Origin: a virus | Strand: one strand, 5' to 3' | IMG/VR virus record: IMGVR_UViG_3300034072_001154 | Location: 1 to 42,822 of that record | DNA: 42,822 nucleotides | Part shown: positions 1 through 7,991 of the stretch, in pieces | Layout of the letters: each line of letters opens with the position of its first letter | Position numbering within the stretch: position 1 is the stretch's first letter | Notes under the pieces: model-generated | Told to the model about the DNA's origin: nothing | Databases searched by the model: none | What the model saw: only the letters and a program-made list of their open reading frames with translations | Position numbers and translations under genes: made by a program

Positions 1-12
1 CGGGGTGCCGGC

Positions 13-1170
13 ATGATTCAGAACCTCGACTTCTTCCAGCCGGCCCGGTCGCGCTTTGACATTTCAATTGATGACCGCATCGCTACCGCCATCGATGGGG
101 GCGCGGATGTTGAGTTTAACCTTTCTGGAGGAAAAGATAGCGGGGCAGCTGCGCACGCTGTTTCACTCTGGCTAGACAGTATTGGCCATAGCCGCGACTG
201 CCGTCGGGCGATTCATGCGGATCTGGGTAGAACTGAATGGCGTTCAACGCCCGCGCAGGTGCAGCGGACTGCCGATTTTCTCGGCGTCGAACTCACCGTG
301 GTTCGCCGAGGCGCTGGTGACCTGCTGGCTCGATGGCAGCAACGCTTCAACAACGCCAAGCTGCGATACGCAGATATGCGGCTTTACCACATGCTCGGGC
401 CGTGGTCCTCGCCCTCACTAAAGTTCTGTCAGTCCGAGATGAAGGCTCAACAGATGGGGCCTGTTGTGGCGCGCGCACATAGAGGGCGCACCGTAATCCA
501 GGTTGTCGGCATCCGAAGAGATGAGAGCAACAATCGTAAGAACGCGCCGATCAGCGAAGAGGATACGCGCTATGCGAAAGCGGGCAATCGCCATGGCACG
601 CGCGTCATTCTTTGGAATCCTATTTGTGATTGGTCTGCCGAAGAGGTGTTCGCCTTCCATGAGGCGGAAGGTATTCCACTCAGCGAGGTCTACACGCTTT
701 GGCAGCTATCCAGGCACTCGTGCGCCTTTTGCATAATGCAGAACTGGAGTGATCAAGAGAAAGCGGCACGGGCGCCCGACAATCACCCGCTGCTGCTCGC
801 GCAGGTCGGCATGGAGGCCGAGAGCGCTTATTCATTTCAGGCCGGCAAATGGCTGGCTGACGTGGCACCGGACCTCCTTACCGACGAGCTGCGCAGCGGC
901 GTTGACCTTGCCAAAGAATGGGCGGCCGAACGAAAACTGATTGAGGGCAGGATGCCCGCTCGTCATCGATATGTTGATGGCTGGCCGCTACACCAACCTG
1001 ACGCCGCTGAAGCTCGCGATATTGCGGTAGCTCGATGCCGCATATTGGACTGGTATGGGATCGATAGCCCCTATCGAGACGGACCAAGTATCGAGGCGCG
1101 CTTTGCAGAATTGCTGATCGAGGCGGCCTCGCGGAAGGCAGCTAAGGAAATGAGGGGGCGGGCAGCATGA
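13..1170 (+). CDS. PAPS reductase-like PP-loop ATP pyrophosphatase
   Basis: A 385-residue protein of the phosphoadenosine-phosphosulfate reductase / N-type ATP pyrophosphatase superfamily. The PP-loop SGGKDSG is at residues 38-44. Cys139 (in KFCQSEMK) and the pair Cys237/Cys240 (in SCAFC) could hold an iron-sulfur cluster or carry sulfur, as in DndC-like and tRNA-thiolation relatives. Such proteins activate a substrate by adenylation, often before sulfur transfer; many phages carry one of unknown role. It begins 12 bases into the window and its TGA overlaps the next ATG, so it heads a coupled cassette with DUF1643, nuclease and helicase genes. True sulfate assimilation is less likely because no other sulfur gene is nearby. 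The family call is firm; the substrate is unknown. Confidence 0.85.
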   Translation: MIQNLDFFQPARSRFDISIDDRIATAIDGGADVEFNLSGGKDSGAAAHAVSLWLDSIGHSRDCRRAIHADLGRTEWRSTPAQVQRTADFLGVELTVVRRGAGDLLARWQQRFNNAKLRYADMRLYHMLGPWSSPSLKFCQSEMKAQQMGPVVARAHRGRTVIQVVGIRRDESNNRKNAPISEEDTRYAKAGNRHGTRVILWNPICDWSAEEVFAFHEAEGIPLSEVYTLWQLSRHSCAFCIMQNWSDQEKAARAPDNHPLLLAQVGMEAESAYSFQAGKWLADVAPDLLTDELRSGVDLAKEWAAERKLIEGRMPARHRYVDGWPLHQPDAAEARDIAVARCRILDWYGIDSPYRDGPSIEARFAELLIEAASRKAAKEMRGRAA

Positions 1171-1742
1171 GCGCACCATTCCCCACCGACCTGTTCGGAC
1201 ACGAGACCATGCAGCGCAGCGCCGTCTTCAGCGGCGAAGAGCGCATCGAGCTTGTCCGTCGCTGGGGGGAGGGGCGGACGGCATGCGTGATCGGCTGCAA
1301 CCCATCGACCGCCGATGCATACCGGGATGATCCAACCACACTGTGGTGGATCAACTGGTTCCAGCTGTTCGGATTCGGCGGCTTTCGCGCGGTCAATCTC
1401 TACCCCTTCTGCACCTCAAGCCCAGCCGAATGCCGGCATCGCGCGAACTGGCACGAGCGTGACGACTGGTATGCGCGCGATCAGATGATCATGACGAACC
1501 TGCCTCATGTCGCCCAGGTCGCAAAGGAAGCCGATCAGGTTTTCGTCTGCTGGGGCAATATCGCTTGGGACGACATGTGGATCGAGCATGTCATCGAGGA
1601 GATCCAGGGCGGCGTCGAGCCATGGCCCGACCTATGGTGCTGGGGCAAGACGAAGAGCGGCGCGCCGACGCATCCCATGGCGCGGGGCAAGCACCGGATC
1701 CCCCGCGATCAAACGCCGCTTTTGTGGCGCTTGGCAGTATGA
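1167..1742 (+). CDS. DUF1643 domain protein
   Basis: 191 residues. The signature GCNPSTAD is at residues 43-50, followed by a conserved DDPT, then NLYPF near residue 78. The C-terminal part has the W-G-K and HPMARGKHRIP elements typical of DUF1643. This family is common in phages and plasmids and has no settled biochemical function. The start ATG overlaps the previous stop as ATGA and its own TGA overlaps the next ATG, so all of these genes are translationally coupled. A role alongside the PP-loop protein, for example in nucleotide or DNA modification, is only inference from position. Confidence 0.8.
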   Translation: MSAPFPTDLFGHETMQRSAVFSGEERIELVRRWGEGRTACVIGCNPSTADAYRDDPTTLWWINWFQLFGFGGFRAVNLYPFCTSSPAECRHRANWHERDDWYARDQMIMTNLPHVAQVAKEADQVFVCWGNIAWDDMWIEHVIEEIQGGVEPWPDLWCWGKTKSGAPTHPMARGKHRIPRDQTPLLWRLAV

Positions 1743-1930
1743 AGCGGCGGCGCCGGCCGGCACGTCCGCCTTCCGTCCCATGGACGCCCGAGGAAGACGA
1801 GAAGCTGCGCGAGGTCAACGATATCGGCCTACGCGTGGAATATTGGCAACTGGCACTGCCCGAGCGTCGGGAAAGCGAAATGCTCAACCGCCGCTACGAG
1901 CTGGGCCTTAAACCCCCGAGGTTCCTATGA
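1739..1930 (+). CDS. small basic SANT/Myb-like protein
   Basis: 63 residues starting MKRRRRPARPP, then WTPEEDEKLREV, which resembles the first helix of SANT/Myb or GcrA-like DNA-binding domains. The arginine-rich N-terminus fits nucleic acid binding. The start is fixed by the ATGA overlap with the DUF1643 stop, and the gene ends in an ATGA overlap with the following nuclease gene. A longer reading of this frame from about 1565 would run inside the DUF1643 gene and is rejected. Function unknown; a small DNA-binding accessory of the cassette is plausible. Confidence 0.65.
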   Translation: MKRRRRPARPPSVPWTPEEDEKLREVNDIGLRVEYWQLALPERRESEMLNRRYELGLKPPRFL

Positions 1931-2277
1931 CGGCCACCGAGCTCGTCCAGCACCTGCGCCGGCAGCGATATCGCGTCGGGCAAGAAATCTGGCTCCAGGA
2001 CGATATCGAGGCTTCTTTGCGGTTTATGCAAATAGCCTTCGAGCGCGAGGCCCGCATGACAGCGCGCGATCGTATCGACTTCCTCGTCGCCGGAGGGATC
2101 GGCATAGAGGCGAAGACGCGCTGTCCGCCGCGCCAGATATTCCGCCAGCTGGAGCGCTACGCCGAGCAGGGCGCTATCACCTCGCTCATCCTCATCACCG
2201 GCACGGCCATGGGCCTGCCTGACGCGGTCAACGGCAAGCCGCTGTTTCTCGTTTCCACCGGGAGGGCATCACTGTGA
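1927..2277 (+). CDS. small PD-(D/E)XK nuclease-like protein
   Basis: 116 residues. The core fits a PD-(D/E)XK nuclease: Glu40 in a preceding helix, Asp51 in DRIDFLV, then Glu61-Ala-Lys63 on the next strand, and a helix with Gln and Tyr (RQLERY). The size resembles the compact VRR-NUC/Hjc-like nucleases that phages place beside SNF2-type helicases. The ATG overlaps the preceding TGA and the TGA overlaps the GTG start of the helicase, so the two are probably made together and may act together on replication or recombination intermediates. The motif is clear by eye, but the family is not pinned down. Confidence 0.65.
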   Translation: MTATELVQHLRRQRYRVGQEIWLQDDIEASLRFMQIAFEREARMTARDRIDFLVAGGIGIEAKTRCPPRQIFRQLERYAEQGAITSLILITGTAMGLPDAVNGKPLFLVSTGRASL

Positions 2278-3920
2278 AATCCTATGGCCAGTTGGAGCTG
2301 GACCGGGTCGCGCGCCGCTGGCGTATCACCCAGCTCGCGCCACACGTTGCGATCGCGTTCAAGCGCATGTTTCCTCGCGTTCCGGTCACATCGACCGAGA
2401 TCGGCATCAGCGACACCGACGAAGTGCGCGCGGATCTGCATTGGTTCATGTCGCGCTATCCGCTTGACCATGACGAATGGGACGAGCTCGACGCCGCGGT
2501 CGATCGGCTGGCCTATCGCGCAGCCGAACGGGAGCGCATCCTGTTGCCCACATGGAAGCCGGGCGAGCTGCTGGGATTCAAGGAAGGGAAGGCCGCCTAT
2601 CTCTATCAGACGCAGGCCGCGAAGATCGCGGTCGCTAATGGCGGTATACTGCTGGGCGATGATGTCGGCCTCGGCAAAACGATCAGCGCGATCGCGTCGC
2701 TGCTGTTCGGCGCGCCTATGCCAGCGGCGATCGTCGTCCAGCCGCACCTGGCGGGGCAGTGGAAGAAGCGGATCGAGGAATTTTCGTCGCTGCGCGTCCA
2801 CATCATCAAGGGGCGCACGCCCTATGACCTGCCGGAGGCGGACGCCTATATCTTCAAATATAGCAACGTCGCTGGCTGGGTGGACGTTATCAAGGAAGGC
2901 CTGTTCCGCTCCGTTGTCTATGACGAAGTCCAGGAGCTGCGGCACGGCATGGGCACGTCGAAAGGCGCCGCCGCCGGCGTGCTGAGTAACCGTGCTGAAT
3001 TCCGCATGGGGCTGACCGCGACGCCGGTCTACAATTATGGCGACGAGATGCACGCCGTGATGGAGTTCGTAAAGCCCGATCTTCTTGGGGACTGGAGCGA
3101 GTTCATCCGTGAGTGGTGCAGCTCCGGCCGCATCGTTTCCAACCCCGACGGCCTTGGCTCCTTTCTACGCGACACCGGCTATTTCCTGCGCCGCACGGAA
3201 GATGACCCGACCGTCGACGCCTCGATGCCACCGCCGAACATCCTGGAATGGGAGATCGACCACGACCTGGCCGCCGTCGAAGGCGAACAGGAGATCGCCC
3301 GCCAGCTCGCCCAGACGGTGTTACGCGGCAGCTTTGCCGAGGCAGGCCGCGCCGCGCGCGAGCTCGACATGAAGATGCGTCAGTTGACGGGGATCGCGAA
3401 GGCGAGGGCGGTCGCCGCCTATGTGTCCCTGTTGCTCAAGGACAGCCCGCGCGTGCTGCTCGCCGGCTGGCATCGCGAGGTCTATGACATCTGGAAGGAT
3501 GCCCTGGCGCCGTTTAATCCGGTGCTCTACACCGGATCCGAGAGCGCCGCCGGCAAGCAGCGCAGCGTGGACGCATTCTGCGACGGCGATTCTCGCGTCA
3601 TGATGATGTCGCTGCGATCAGGGGCCGGCCTCGACGGGCTGCAATATTATTGCAGTGACGCCGTCGTCGGCGAGCTCGATTGGTCGCCGCAGGTCCATTA
3701 TCAATTCTTCGGCCGCCTGCGCCGACCCGGCCAGGAAAAGCAGGTCAACGCCCACTATCTACACACCAACTGGGGCAGCGACCCGGTGCTGCTGGAGATG
3801 CTCGGGATTAAGGCGGACCAATCTCGCGGCATCAACGATCCGGGGATCGCGCCCAAGCCGCGGATGACGGACGAGAGCAGGTTGAAGATCCTGGCTCAGC
3901 ATGTGCTGGCGGCGACCTAG
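2274..3920 (+). CDS. SNF2-type DEAD/DEAH helicase
   Basis: 548-residue superfamily 2 ATPase. Walker A GDDVGLGKT is at 128-136, motif II DEVQ at 217-220 (DEVQ instead of the usual DEAH), motif III GLTATP at 246-251, and motif VI QFFGRLRRPGQ at 477-487. Both RecA lobes are present with the spacing of SNF2-like phage helicases. Start is GTG at 2274 (GTGA overlap with the nuclease stop), preceded by GGGAGGG. Probably unwinds or remodels DNA during phage replication or recombination. The gene ends three bases from the end of the opposing spanin gene, with no terminator between them, so the two transcription units collide here. Confidence 0.9.
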   Translation: MKSYGQLELDRVARRWRITQLAPHVAIAFKRMFPRVPVTSTEIGISDTDEVRADLHWFMSRYPLDHDEWDELDAAVDRLAYRAAERERILLPTWKPGELLGFKEGKAAYLYQTQAAKIAVANGGILLGDDVGLGKTISAIASLLFGAPMPAAIVVQPHLAGQWKKRIEEFSSLRVHIIKGRTPYDLPEADAYIFKYSNVAGWVDVIKEGLFRSVVYDEVQELRHGMGTSKGAAAGVLSNRAEFRMGLTATPVYNYGDEMHAVMEFVKPDLLGDWSEFIREWCSSGRIVSNPDGLGSFLRDTGYFLRRTEDDPTVDASMPPPNILEWEIDHDLAAVEGEQEIARQLAQTVLRGSFAEAGRAARELDMKMRQLTGIAKARAVAAYVSLLLKDSPRVLLAGWHREVYDIWKDALAPFNPVLYTGSESAAGKQRSVDAFCDGDSRVMMMSLRSGAGLDGLQYYCSDAVVGELDWSPQVHYQFFGRLRRPGQEKQVNAHYLHTNWGSDPVLLEMLGIKADQSRGINDPGIAPKPRMTDESRLKILAQHVLAAT

Positions 3921-3923
3921 CCG

Positions 3924-4436
3924 CTACCTGCCATCCGGGACTTTCGTCAGGGCGTCGTAGCTGGCTTCGCAGGCGCGGCCGGCGATGCTGGCTTCATCAG
4001 CATATCGAGCAATTCCGTCCGCACTTTCGTCAAGCCGCTGCTGCACGTAGGCGAGCAGATCGGCGGACGCGGCGGCTGCCTCGCCGCTTGCGGGAGTTCG
4101 GGCACCACTGGCGGCGAGGGACAGGGTAAGGTTGCGGACCTGTTGGCGCAGCCGCTCACCGCTAAGGGCAGCAGCATCAGCAGCGTCGCGCGCCGCATCA
4201 CGTTCCTGGACGGCATTTTCGGCGATCTCCTTTTGTGTGGTCAGGCGTCGCGCGCTTTCGTCGTCGTTCGCCTTCTGCTGGGCGGCGCGGTCGACAGCTT
4301 CGCTGGCTTGCGCCTTTTCCCATCGGCTGCGCTCGGTGGACACGCCGTGCGAATAGGCGGCCCAAATGGCGACGGCGGCAACCGCCAGCGCTGCGGCCCA
4401 CAGATAGGGCCGGATCGGGTCGAGAAGCCGGCTCAC
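3924..4436 (-). CDS. Rz-like inner-membrane spanin (DUF2514 type)
   Basis: 170 residues with one N-terminal membrane segment (about residues 11-30) and then a long charged, coiled-coil-rich periplasmic stretch (roughly 36-130). This is the i-spanin layout that spans the periplasm and fuses inner and outer membranes after the endolysin has acted. The start is GTG at 4436, overlapping the stop of the preceding membrane-protein gene as GTGA. It is the last gene of the leftward lysis cassette. An outer-membrane partner is encoded inside it in another frame (3947-4198). The DUF2514 assignment is by general resemblance. Confidence 0.8.
   Translation of the reverse strand: MSRLLDPIRPYLWAAALAVAAVAIWAAYSHGVSTERSRWEKAQASEAVDRAAQQKANDDESARRLTTQKEIAENAVQERDAARDAADAAALSGERLRQQVRNLTLSLAASGARTPASGEAAAASADLLAYVQQRLDESADGIARYADEASIAGRACEASYDALTKVPDGR
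3947..4198 (-). CDS. Rz1-like outer-membrane lipoprotein spanin, nested in Rz
   Basis: 83 residues from the ATG at 4198, lying entirely inside the i-spanin gene in another frame. It begins MRRATLLMLLPLAVSGC: a short signal peptide with lipobox VSGC, so the mature protein is a lipoprotein starting at Cys. The mature part is proline-rich (repeated PP and PRPP), the hallmark of Rz1 o-spanins. The start is preceded by AGGAA at a usable distance; an in-frame ATG at 4216 would add six residues. Nested Rz1 genes are known from lambda. With the i-spanin it should form the complex that disrupts the outer membrane. Confidence 0.8.
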   Translation of the reverse strand: MRRATLLMLLPLAVSGCANRSATLPCPSPPVVPELPQAARQPPRPPICSPTCSSGLTKVRTELLDMLMKPASPAAPAKPATTP

Positions 4437-4702
4437 GACTGCACCCCCTGCGCCGGCGGATCAGCCGGCGGCGCGTTGGCCAGGCTCTGCCCCATCCGGT
4501 CGACACTGCGCTGGGTCCAGCGACCCTGCACCGCCTCAATGATGCGCTGAAGCACCAGCAGGAACGCCGCGACATCGAACCCGGTGCCGACCAGGTCGCG
4601 CTCGATCGCGCGCCAGAGCAGCCCCACGACGCCCACAGCGATCGCCGATAGCAATGCGATCTCGCTGCCATGGTCGGTCAGGCGGATGGTGGGCAGATTC
4701 AT
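4433..4702 (-). CDS. small membrane protein of the lysis cassette
   Basis: 89 residues from the ATG at 4702, which overlaps the endolysin stop as ATGA. There is a clear hydrophobic segment at about residues 15-33 and a weaker second one around 43-58, then a polar tail. Its place between endolysin and spanins suggests a holin, antiholin or pinholin-like role. A better multi-span holin candidate lies upstream at 5241-5675, so this may be the modulator. A longer reading from 4762 would run into the endolysin gene and has no clear ribosome site. No family recognised. Confidence 0.7.
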   Translation of the reverse strand: MNLPTIRLTDHGSEIALLSAIAVGVVGLLWRAIERDLVGTGFDVAAFLLVLQRIIEAVQGRWTQRSVDRMGQSLANAPPADPPAQGVQS

Positions 4703-5244
4703 GCCGCGATCCTCGCCAGCCAGCCGAACAGGAACGCTTCGTTCGCGCTGCGCCCTTCGCACAGCGACAGATAGCGCTCGCCCTGCAGGGCATTGAGCAG
4801 CAGCAACAGCCGGCGCTCACCTTCTGCGCCGCGCTTCTTCAAGAAGGCGGTCAGCGCCTCGCGCGTCTTCTGCCCGGCCGACCCATCGACCAGCAGATCA
4901 GCATAGTCCTTGCCCTGATTGTTGAGGCCGTTGAGCGCGCGCTGGAGGAACTGCGCCGCCACCTTCGGCCCCATGTTGACGCCGGTGTCGACCAATTCAG
5001 CGCCGATCGCCTGCGAGATGGCCGCGATCTTGTCGAAGCCGGGCGCCACGACATATTGCTTCACATAGACGCCGCGCGCGAAGTCGCGGGTCAGATCCTT
5101 CATCGGGCCGGTGTAGCCGTTCGCGCGTGCCGTCGCGATCGTCAGGCCGAAATTGGTTTCGCCGCCGGCGTCGCGGGCGTCATTCACATAGCCGCCTTCG
5201 TTTGCCAGCACCTCTTCGATGATTGCATTGATGCTTGCCATCAT
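4699..5244 (-). CDS. GH108 endolysin (N-acetylmuramidase)
   Basis: 181 residues. The N-terminal glycoside hydrolase 108 signature is clear: catalytic Glu16 in NEGGYVN, then a DAGGETNFGLT stretch at about 25-35. The C-terminal half (about 95-175, with NNQGKD and a DGSAGQKT element) matches the peptidoglycan-binding domain usual in this family. There is no signal peptide, so export to the wall needs a holin. The start ATG at 5244 overlaps the holin stop; a second ATG follows immediately at 5241. It cuts the glycan strands of peptidoglycan at the end of the lytic cycle. Confidence 0.92.
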   Translation of the reverse strand: MMASINAIIEEVLANEGGYVNDARDAGGETNFGLTIATARANGYTGPMKDLTRDFARGVYVKQYVVAPGFDKIAAISQAIGAELVDTGVNMGPKVAAQFLQRALNGLNNQGKDYADLLVDGSAGQKTREALTAFLKKRGAEGERRLLLLLNALQGERYLSLCEGRSANEAFLFGWLARIAA

Positions 5245-5675
5245 TCGCCTCCCATGGGCCGCTTGCCCATTGCGATGTCGGATAGGTTGCGCTCGGAGCT
5301 CAGCTCCATCTGGGCCGCCTGCCGGATCTCCGCCTTGACGTGCTGTTGCAGCTCGGCGTCCACGCGCTTGAGGAACCAGACGCGGACCATGCGTATCAGC
5401 CGGTCGGATGACAGCCCGATGAGCGCGGCGGCCGTGGCGGCGTCGGTCGGGTTGAGGCCCAGCCGGGCGATCACCCAGCGCGCGAGCAGCACCACCATGC
5501 CCATCAACAGCAGGTCGATCATGATCACCTTGAGCGTGATCTTCCGGCCCTCGCCGAGCATCAGCCCATATTTGGCGGCCGTGCCAATTGCCCAGCCGGA
5601 AAGGATCGCGCCGTACTTGACGATCAACGCCTCGCCCCATGGCGTCATCGCCGATGCTCCCTGTTTTATGTTCAT
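5241..5675 (-). CDS. holin (multi-span membrane protein)
   Basis: 144 residues from the ATG at 5675, which overlaps the stop of the 64-residue gene upstream as ATGA. Three hydrophobic segments are visible: about 15-33, 40-62 (rich in Leu, Met and Val), and 68-85. A charged C-terminal tail with KRVDAELQQHVK follows. This layout and the position directly before a GH108 endolysin fit LydA-like holins that release the endolysin. The upstream extension from 5750 is Gly/His-rich and is the shadow of the neighbouring gene. An in-frame ATG at 5648 is an alternative start. Confidence 0.8.
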   Translation of the reverse strand: MNIKQGASAMTPWGEALIVKYGAILSGWAIGTAAKYGLMLGEGRKITLKVIMIDLLLMGMVVLLARWVIARLGLNPTDAATAAALIGLSSDRLIRMVRVWFLKRVDAELQQHVKAEIRQAAQMELSSERNLSDIAMGKRPMGGE

Positions 5676-5866
5676 GGCCATGCAACCTTGGCCGTGTCGA
5701 TGCGCGCCACCATCTGCGGCTCCAGCCATCGGGCCAACCCGTCCACGCACAAGCGACCAGCCTCATCGACCGCAGAGACAACATAGTTCCCGCCGCTGCT
5801 TGTCGGGGGATATCCCTCGATCCCAGGGATGAGGGTGATGTGATCGCCGGGTTTGACACTGGTCAT
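5672..5866 (-). CDS. hypothetical protein, 64 aa
   Basis: Small soluble protein beginning MTSVKPGDHITLIPG. The early residues (KPGD, ITLI, then NYVVSAVD) look like a compact beta-barrel of SH3 or KOW type, but this is only an impression. It is the first gene of the lysis block and couples by ATGA overlap to the holin. No family recognised and no catalytic motif seen. Confidence 0.6.
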   Translation of the reverse strand: MTSVKPGDHITLIPGIEGYPPTSSGGNYVVSAVDEAGRLCVDGLARWLEPQMVARIDTAKVAWP

Positions 5867-5884
5867 CCTGTGTTCCCCTGGAGG

Positions 5885-6070
5885 TTAATCGACCGAGGGC
5901 GGCGCAAGTTCGGGATCGTCAATGATGACGAACCCCGCCGCTTCCATCGCAGCCCGCTGACGGTCGATCGTGATCTGACGGGCCTCATCCATGGACCCAT
6001 CACCAGACTTGAAGAGGGCGGGCGCGGTGGCTTCCACCATCGCCATGAAGCGCGATTGCGTGATTTCCAT
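5885..6070 (-). CDS. hypothetical protein, 61 aa
   Basis: Small acidic protein starting MEITQSRFMAMVEATAPALF and ending DDPELAPPSVD. The start is set by the TAATG overlap with the stop of the tailspike gene at 6070-6072; the longer in-frame reading from 6241 lies inside the tailspike gene. Its position directly after a tail spike suggests a structural accessory or chaperone, but nothing in the sequence proves that. Confidence 0.6.
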   Translation of the reverse strand: MEITQSRFMAMVEATAPALFKSGDGSMDEARQITIDRQRAAMEAAGFVIIDDPELAPPSVD

Positions 6071-7782
6071 TACCAATTCCCCGATACAGTTTTGTTGGTC
6101 CCGGTGCCGCCGTCGCTGACACCGCCCGTGCCGTTTCCAGACACAAGATTGTTGACGATGACGTAACGATCGGACGCGCCGGAAGCGACGGCCACCCCCC
6201 AGGCCTGCGTTCCAAAGCCGATCGTTCCGCTCAACATGCATCCGATGATCGAAAAGTCTGTCGTGCCAGCCTGTATCGCGATCCCGGCGTGCGTATTGGA
6301 AGCCTGCTGACTGTTGCCGCGAACCGCGAAGCCGTTGAAAGCCACACGCTTTGCGGAGGAGGTGACAAAGACACCGTTGGTCCAGCAGTTTATCGCGCCG
6401 CCGCCAGTAAACCGGACACCATCCGCCGTGAAGATCGTAATGCCGCGCCCCGGCCGATTGCTGAACCAGCAGGCGTTGAAGTCAAACTCGACACACTTAT
6501 CGACATAGACGCCAAGGTCAGAACTATCGAAGTAGACGTTTGTGAATTTGTTGTAGGCCGGTCGTGCGTTCGGCGCGTTCGTCGTCGCATCGGTCAACAT
6601 GCTGTAGACGCCGCCGATGATATCCCCATCCGTCGCGCAGAGGGCTTCCACCTTGTTGGTCAGGCGTAGGCCACCCAGAGAGTGGGGAACGACCTGAGCA
6701 GTAACCGTAGCAGTCGCGCCAGACGTTCCACCAGTGATCGTCTCTGGCATGGCGAAATTCTTGTTGGAGACGGCAGCTTTGATCTTGGTAGCCGACACCA
6801 GTTGCGTAATGGTTGCAGTCGCACCAGACGCAGACGTAATGACTTCACCGACCTGAAAAGTACCGGTCACAGACGAGATGGTGAGCGTGTCGATGGGCGC
6901 GGAAATCAGGAATTGCGACAGGAAGACGTCGTTCACATTATTCAGCAGCACGCCAAACTGCATCGCGTTGAAAATGTCGAAGCTACTGCCCCGCGTGCCG
7001 GTGCAATTACCTACTGAAATCGCCCTGAACGCTTGTTGTATCAGAATGTTGTGAAAGCTCGTAAAGGACGCCGCGATGTCCAGCACCGTGCCATCGGTCG
7101 GATCATCGACATTGATGCACTGGACCGAGATGCCCTCAACGCGACCGCCAATGGTCGTGCTGAAGCTGAAGACATTCATCACCGTGGAAGAGCAGCGGAC
7201 CTGACTTTTATACGGCCCGTAACCATAGACATATTGCCCCTTGGTCAAAGCCAGCGCCGTGCCGCCGCCAATCGTGAAATAGCCCTTGGGAAATTCGATC
7301 GCTCCGCTGACCGGGGTTGCATCAGCCGCCTTTTGCAGCTGGGCGATCGCGTCGGCTGCGGTGTTCATCACGTCGCCCGCGAACCAAATAACCTTGGACA
7401 GCAGCAATCCAGCCACCACGCCAGAGCCGTAGAAAATCTGACGATCCGGCCCAGTCAGCCCGCCGGCGAACGTCACTGTAACGCCTGCATCAATCGTCAA
7501 CCGGCCCAGTCCGATAAATCGGACCGGCTTTGTGAAGGTGAAGTTGGACCTGATCCGGTGGTTTTTTTGGATGATGATCGGCGCAACCGCCTCAGTAGCG
7601 GCCAGCGCAGCCTTGTCATCGGCCACGCCATCGCCAGTCGCATCCTTGTCTGCCGGCGTTACGCGCTCATCGAACTTGGCGCGCAGTGAGCGGCTGATTG
7701 AGCCGCCACCCGGAGCCACCCAGGGTATGATGTCCGCGCCATCGACGGCCAGGCGGGACATGTCACGAAGCCGGTCAGCCAT
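6070..7782 (-). CDS. tailspike, beta-helix type
   Basis: 570 residues. The N-terminal region contains TGDGVADDKAAL (about 47-58), the entry motif of pectate-lyase-like right-handed beta-helix tailspikes. The body is rich in Gly, Asn, Val, Ile and Thr with repeated short strands, ending in GTGGVSDGGTGTNK. A Thr/Ala-rich insertion around residues 300-365 carries two related strings, GEVITSASGATATI and ETITGGTSGATATV, and looks like a separate beta domain. Such spikes bind and often cleave host surface polysaccharide. It overlaps its neighbours at both ends. It lacks the T7-type attachment head of the 768-residue protein next door. Confidence 0.8.
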   Translation of the reverse strand: MADRLRDMSRLAVDGADIIPWVAPGGGSISRSLRAKFDERVTPADKDATGDGVADDKAALAATEAVAPIIIQKNHRIRSNFTFTKPVRFIGLGRLTIDAGVTVTFAGGLTGPDRQIFYGSGVVAGLLLSKVIWFAGDVMNTAADAIAQLQKAADATPVSGAIEFPKGYFTIGGGTALALTKGQYVYGYGPYKSQVRCSSTVMNVFSFSTTIGGRVEGISVQCINVDDPTDGTVLDIAASFTSFHNILIQQAFRAISVGNCTGTRGSSFDIFNAMQFGVLLNNVNDVFLSQFLISAPIDTLTISSVTGTFQVGEVITSASGATATITQLVSATKIKAAVSNKNFAMPETITGGTSGATATVTAQVVPHSLGGLRLTNKVEALCATDGDIIGGVYSMLTDATTNAPNARPAYNKFTNVYFDSSDLGVYVDKCVEFDFNACWFSNRPGRGITIFTADGVRFTGGGAINCWTNGVFVTSSAKRVAFNGFAVRGNSQQASNTHAGIAIQAGTTDFSIIGCMLSGTIGFGTQAWGVAVASGASDRYVIVNNLVSGNGTGGVSDGGTGTNKTVSGNW

Positions 7783-7991
7783 CAGTCGATCTCATCGCTG
7801 GGCAGGAAAGCCGGGATCCGCGTATCGCGCACATTGACGATGTCGGCGGTTGCCGGCGTCGTGAAGCACTGGCCGTCGCTGCCGCGCGTCTGCGCCGGCA
7901 GGGCGTGGCCCGGCATCGCCATGCCGACGAACAGGACCGGATCGCCATTTTCATCGACCACGCCGGGGATGGTGTAAGCCACTTCCTTCAT
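7782..7991 (-). CDS. hypothetical protein, 69 aa
   Basis: Small protein starting MKEVAYTIPGVVDENGDPVLFVGMAMPGH, with ATGA overlaps to both tail fibre genes that flank it. The run of short strands and turns suggests a small beta protein. Sitting between two tail-tip genes, it may be a connector or assembly factor. No family recognised. Confidence 0.65.
   Translation of the reverse strand: MKEVAYTIPGVVDENGDPVLFVGMAMPGHALPAQTRGSDGQCFTTPATADIVNVRDTRIPAFLPSDEID

Noticed and set aside
1-12. Left attachment site at the window edge
   Set aside because: Only CGGGG is shared with the tRNA end; too short to mean anything.
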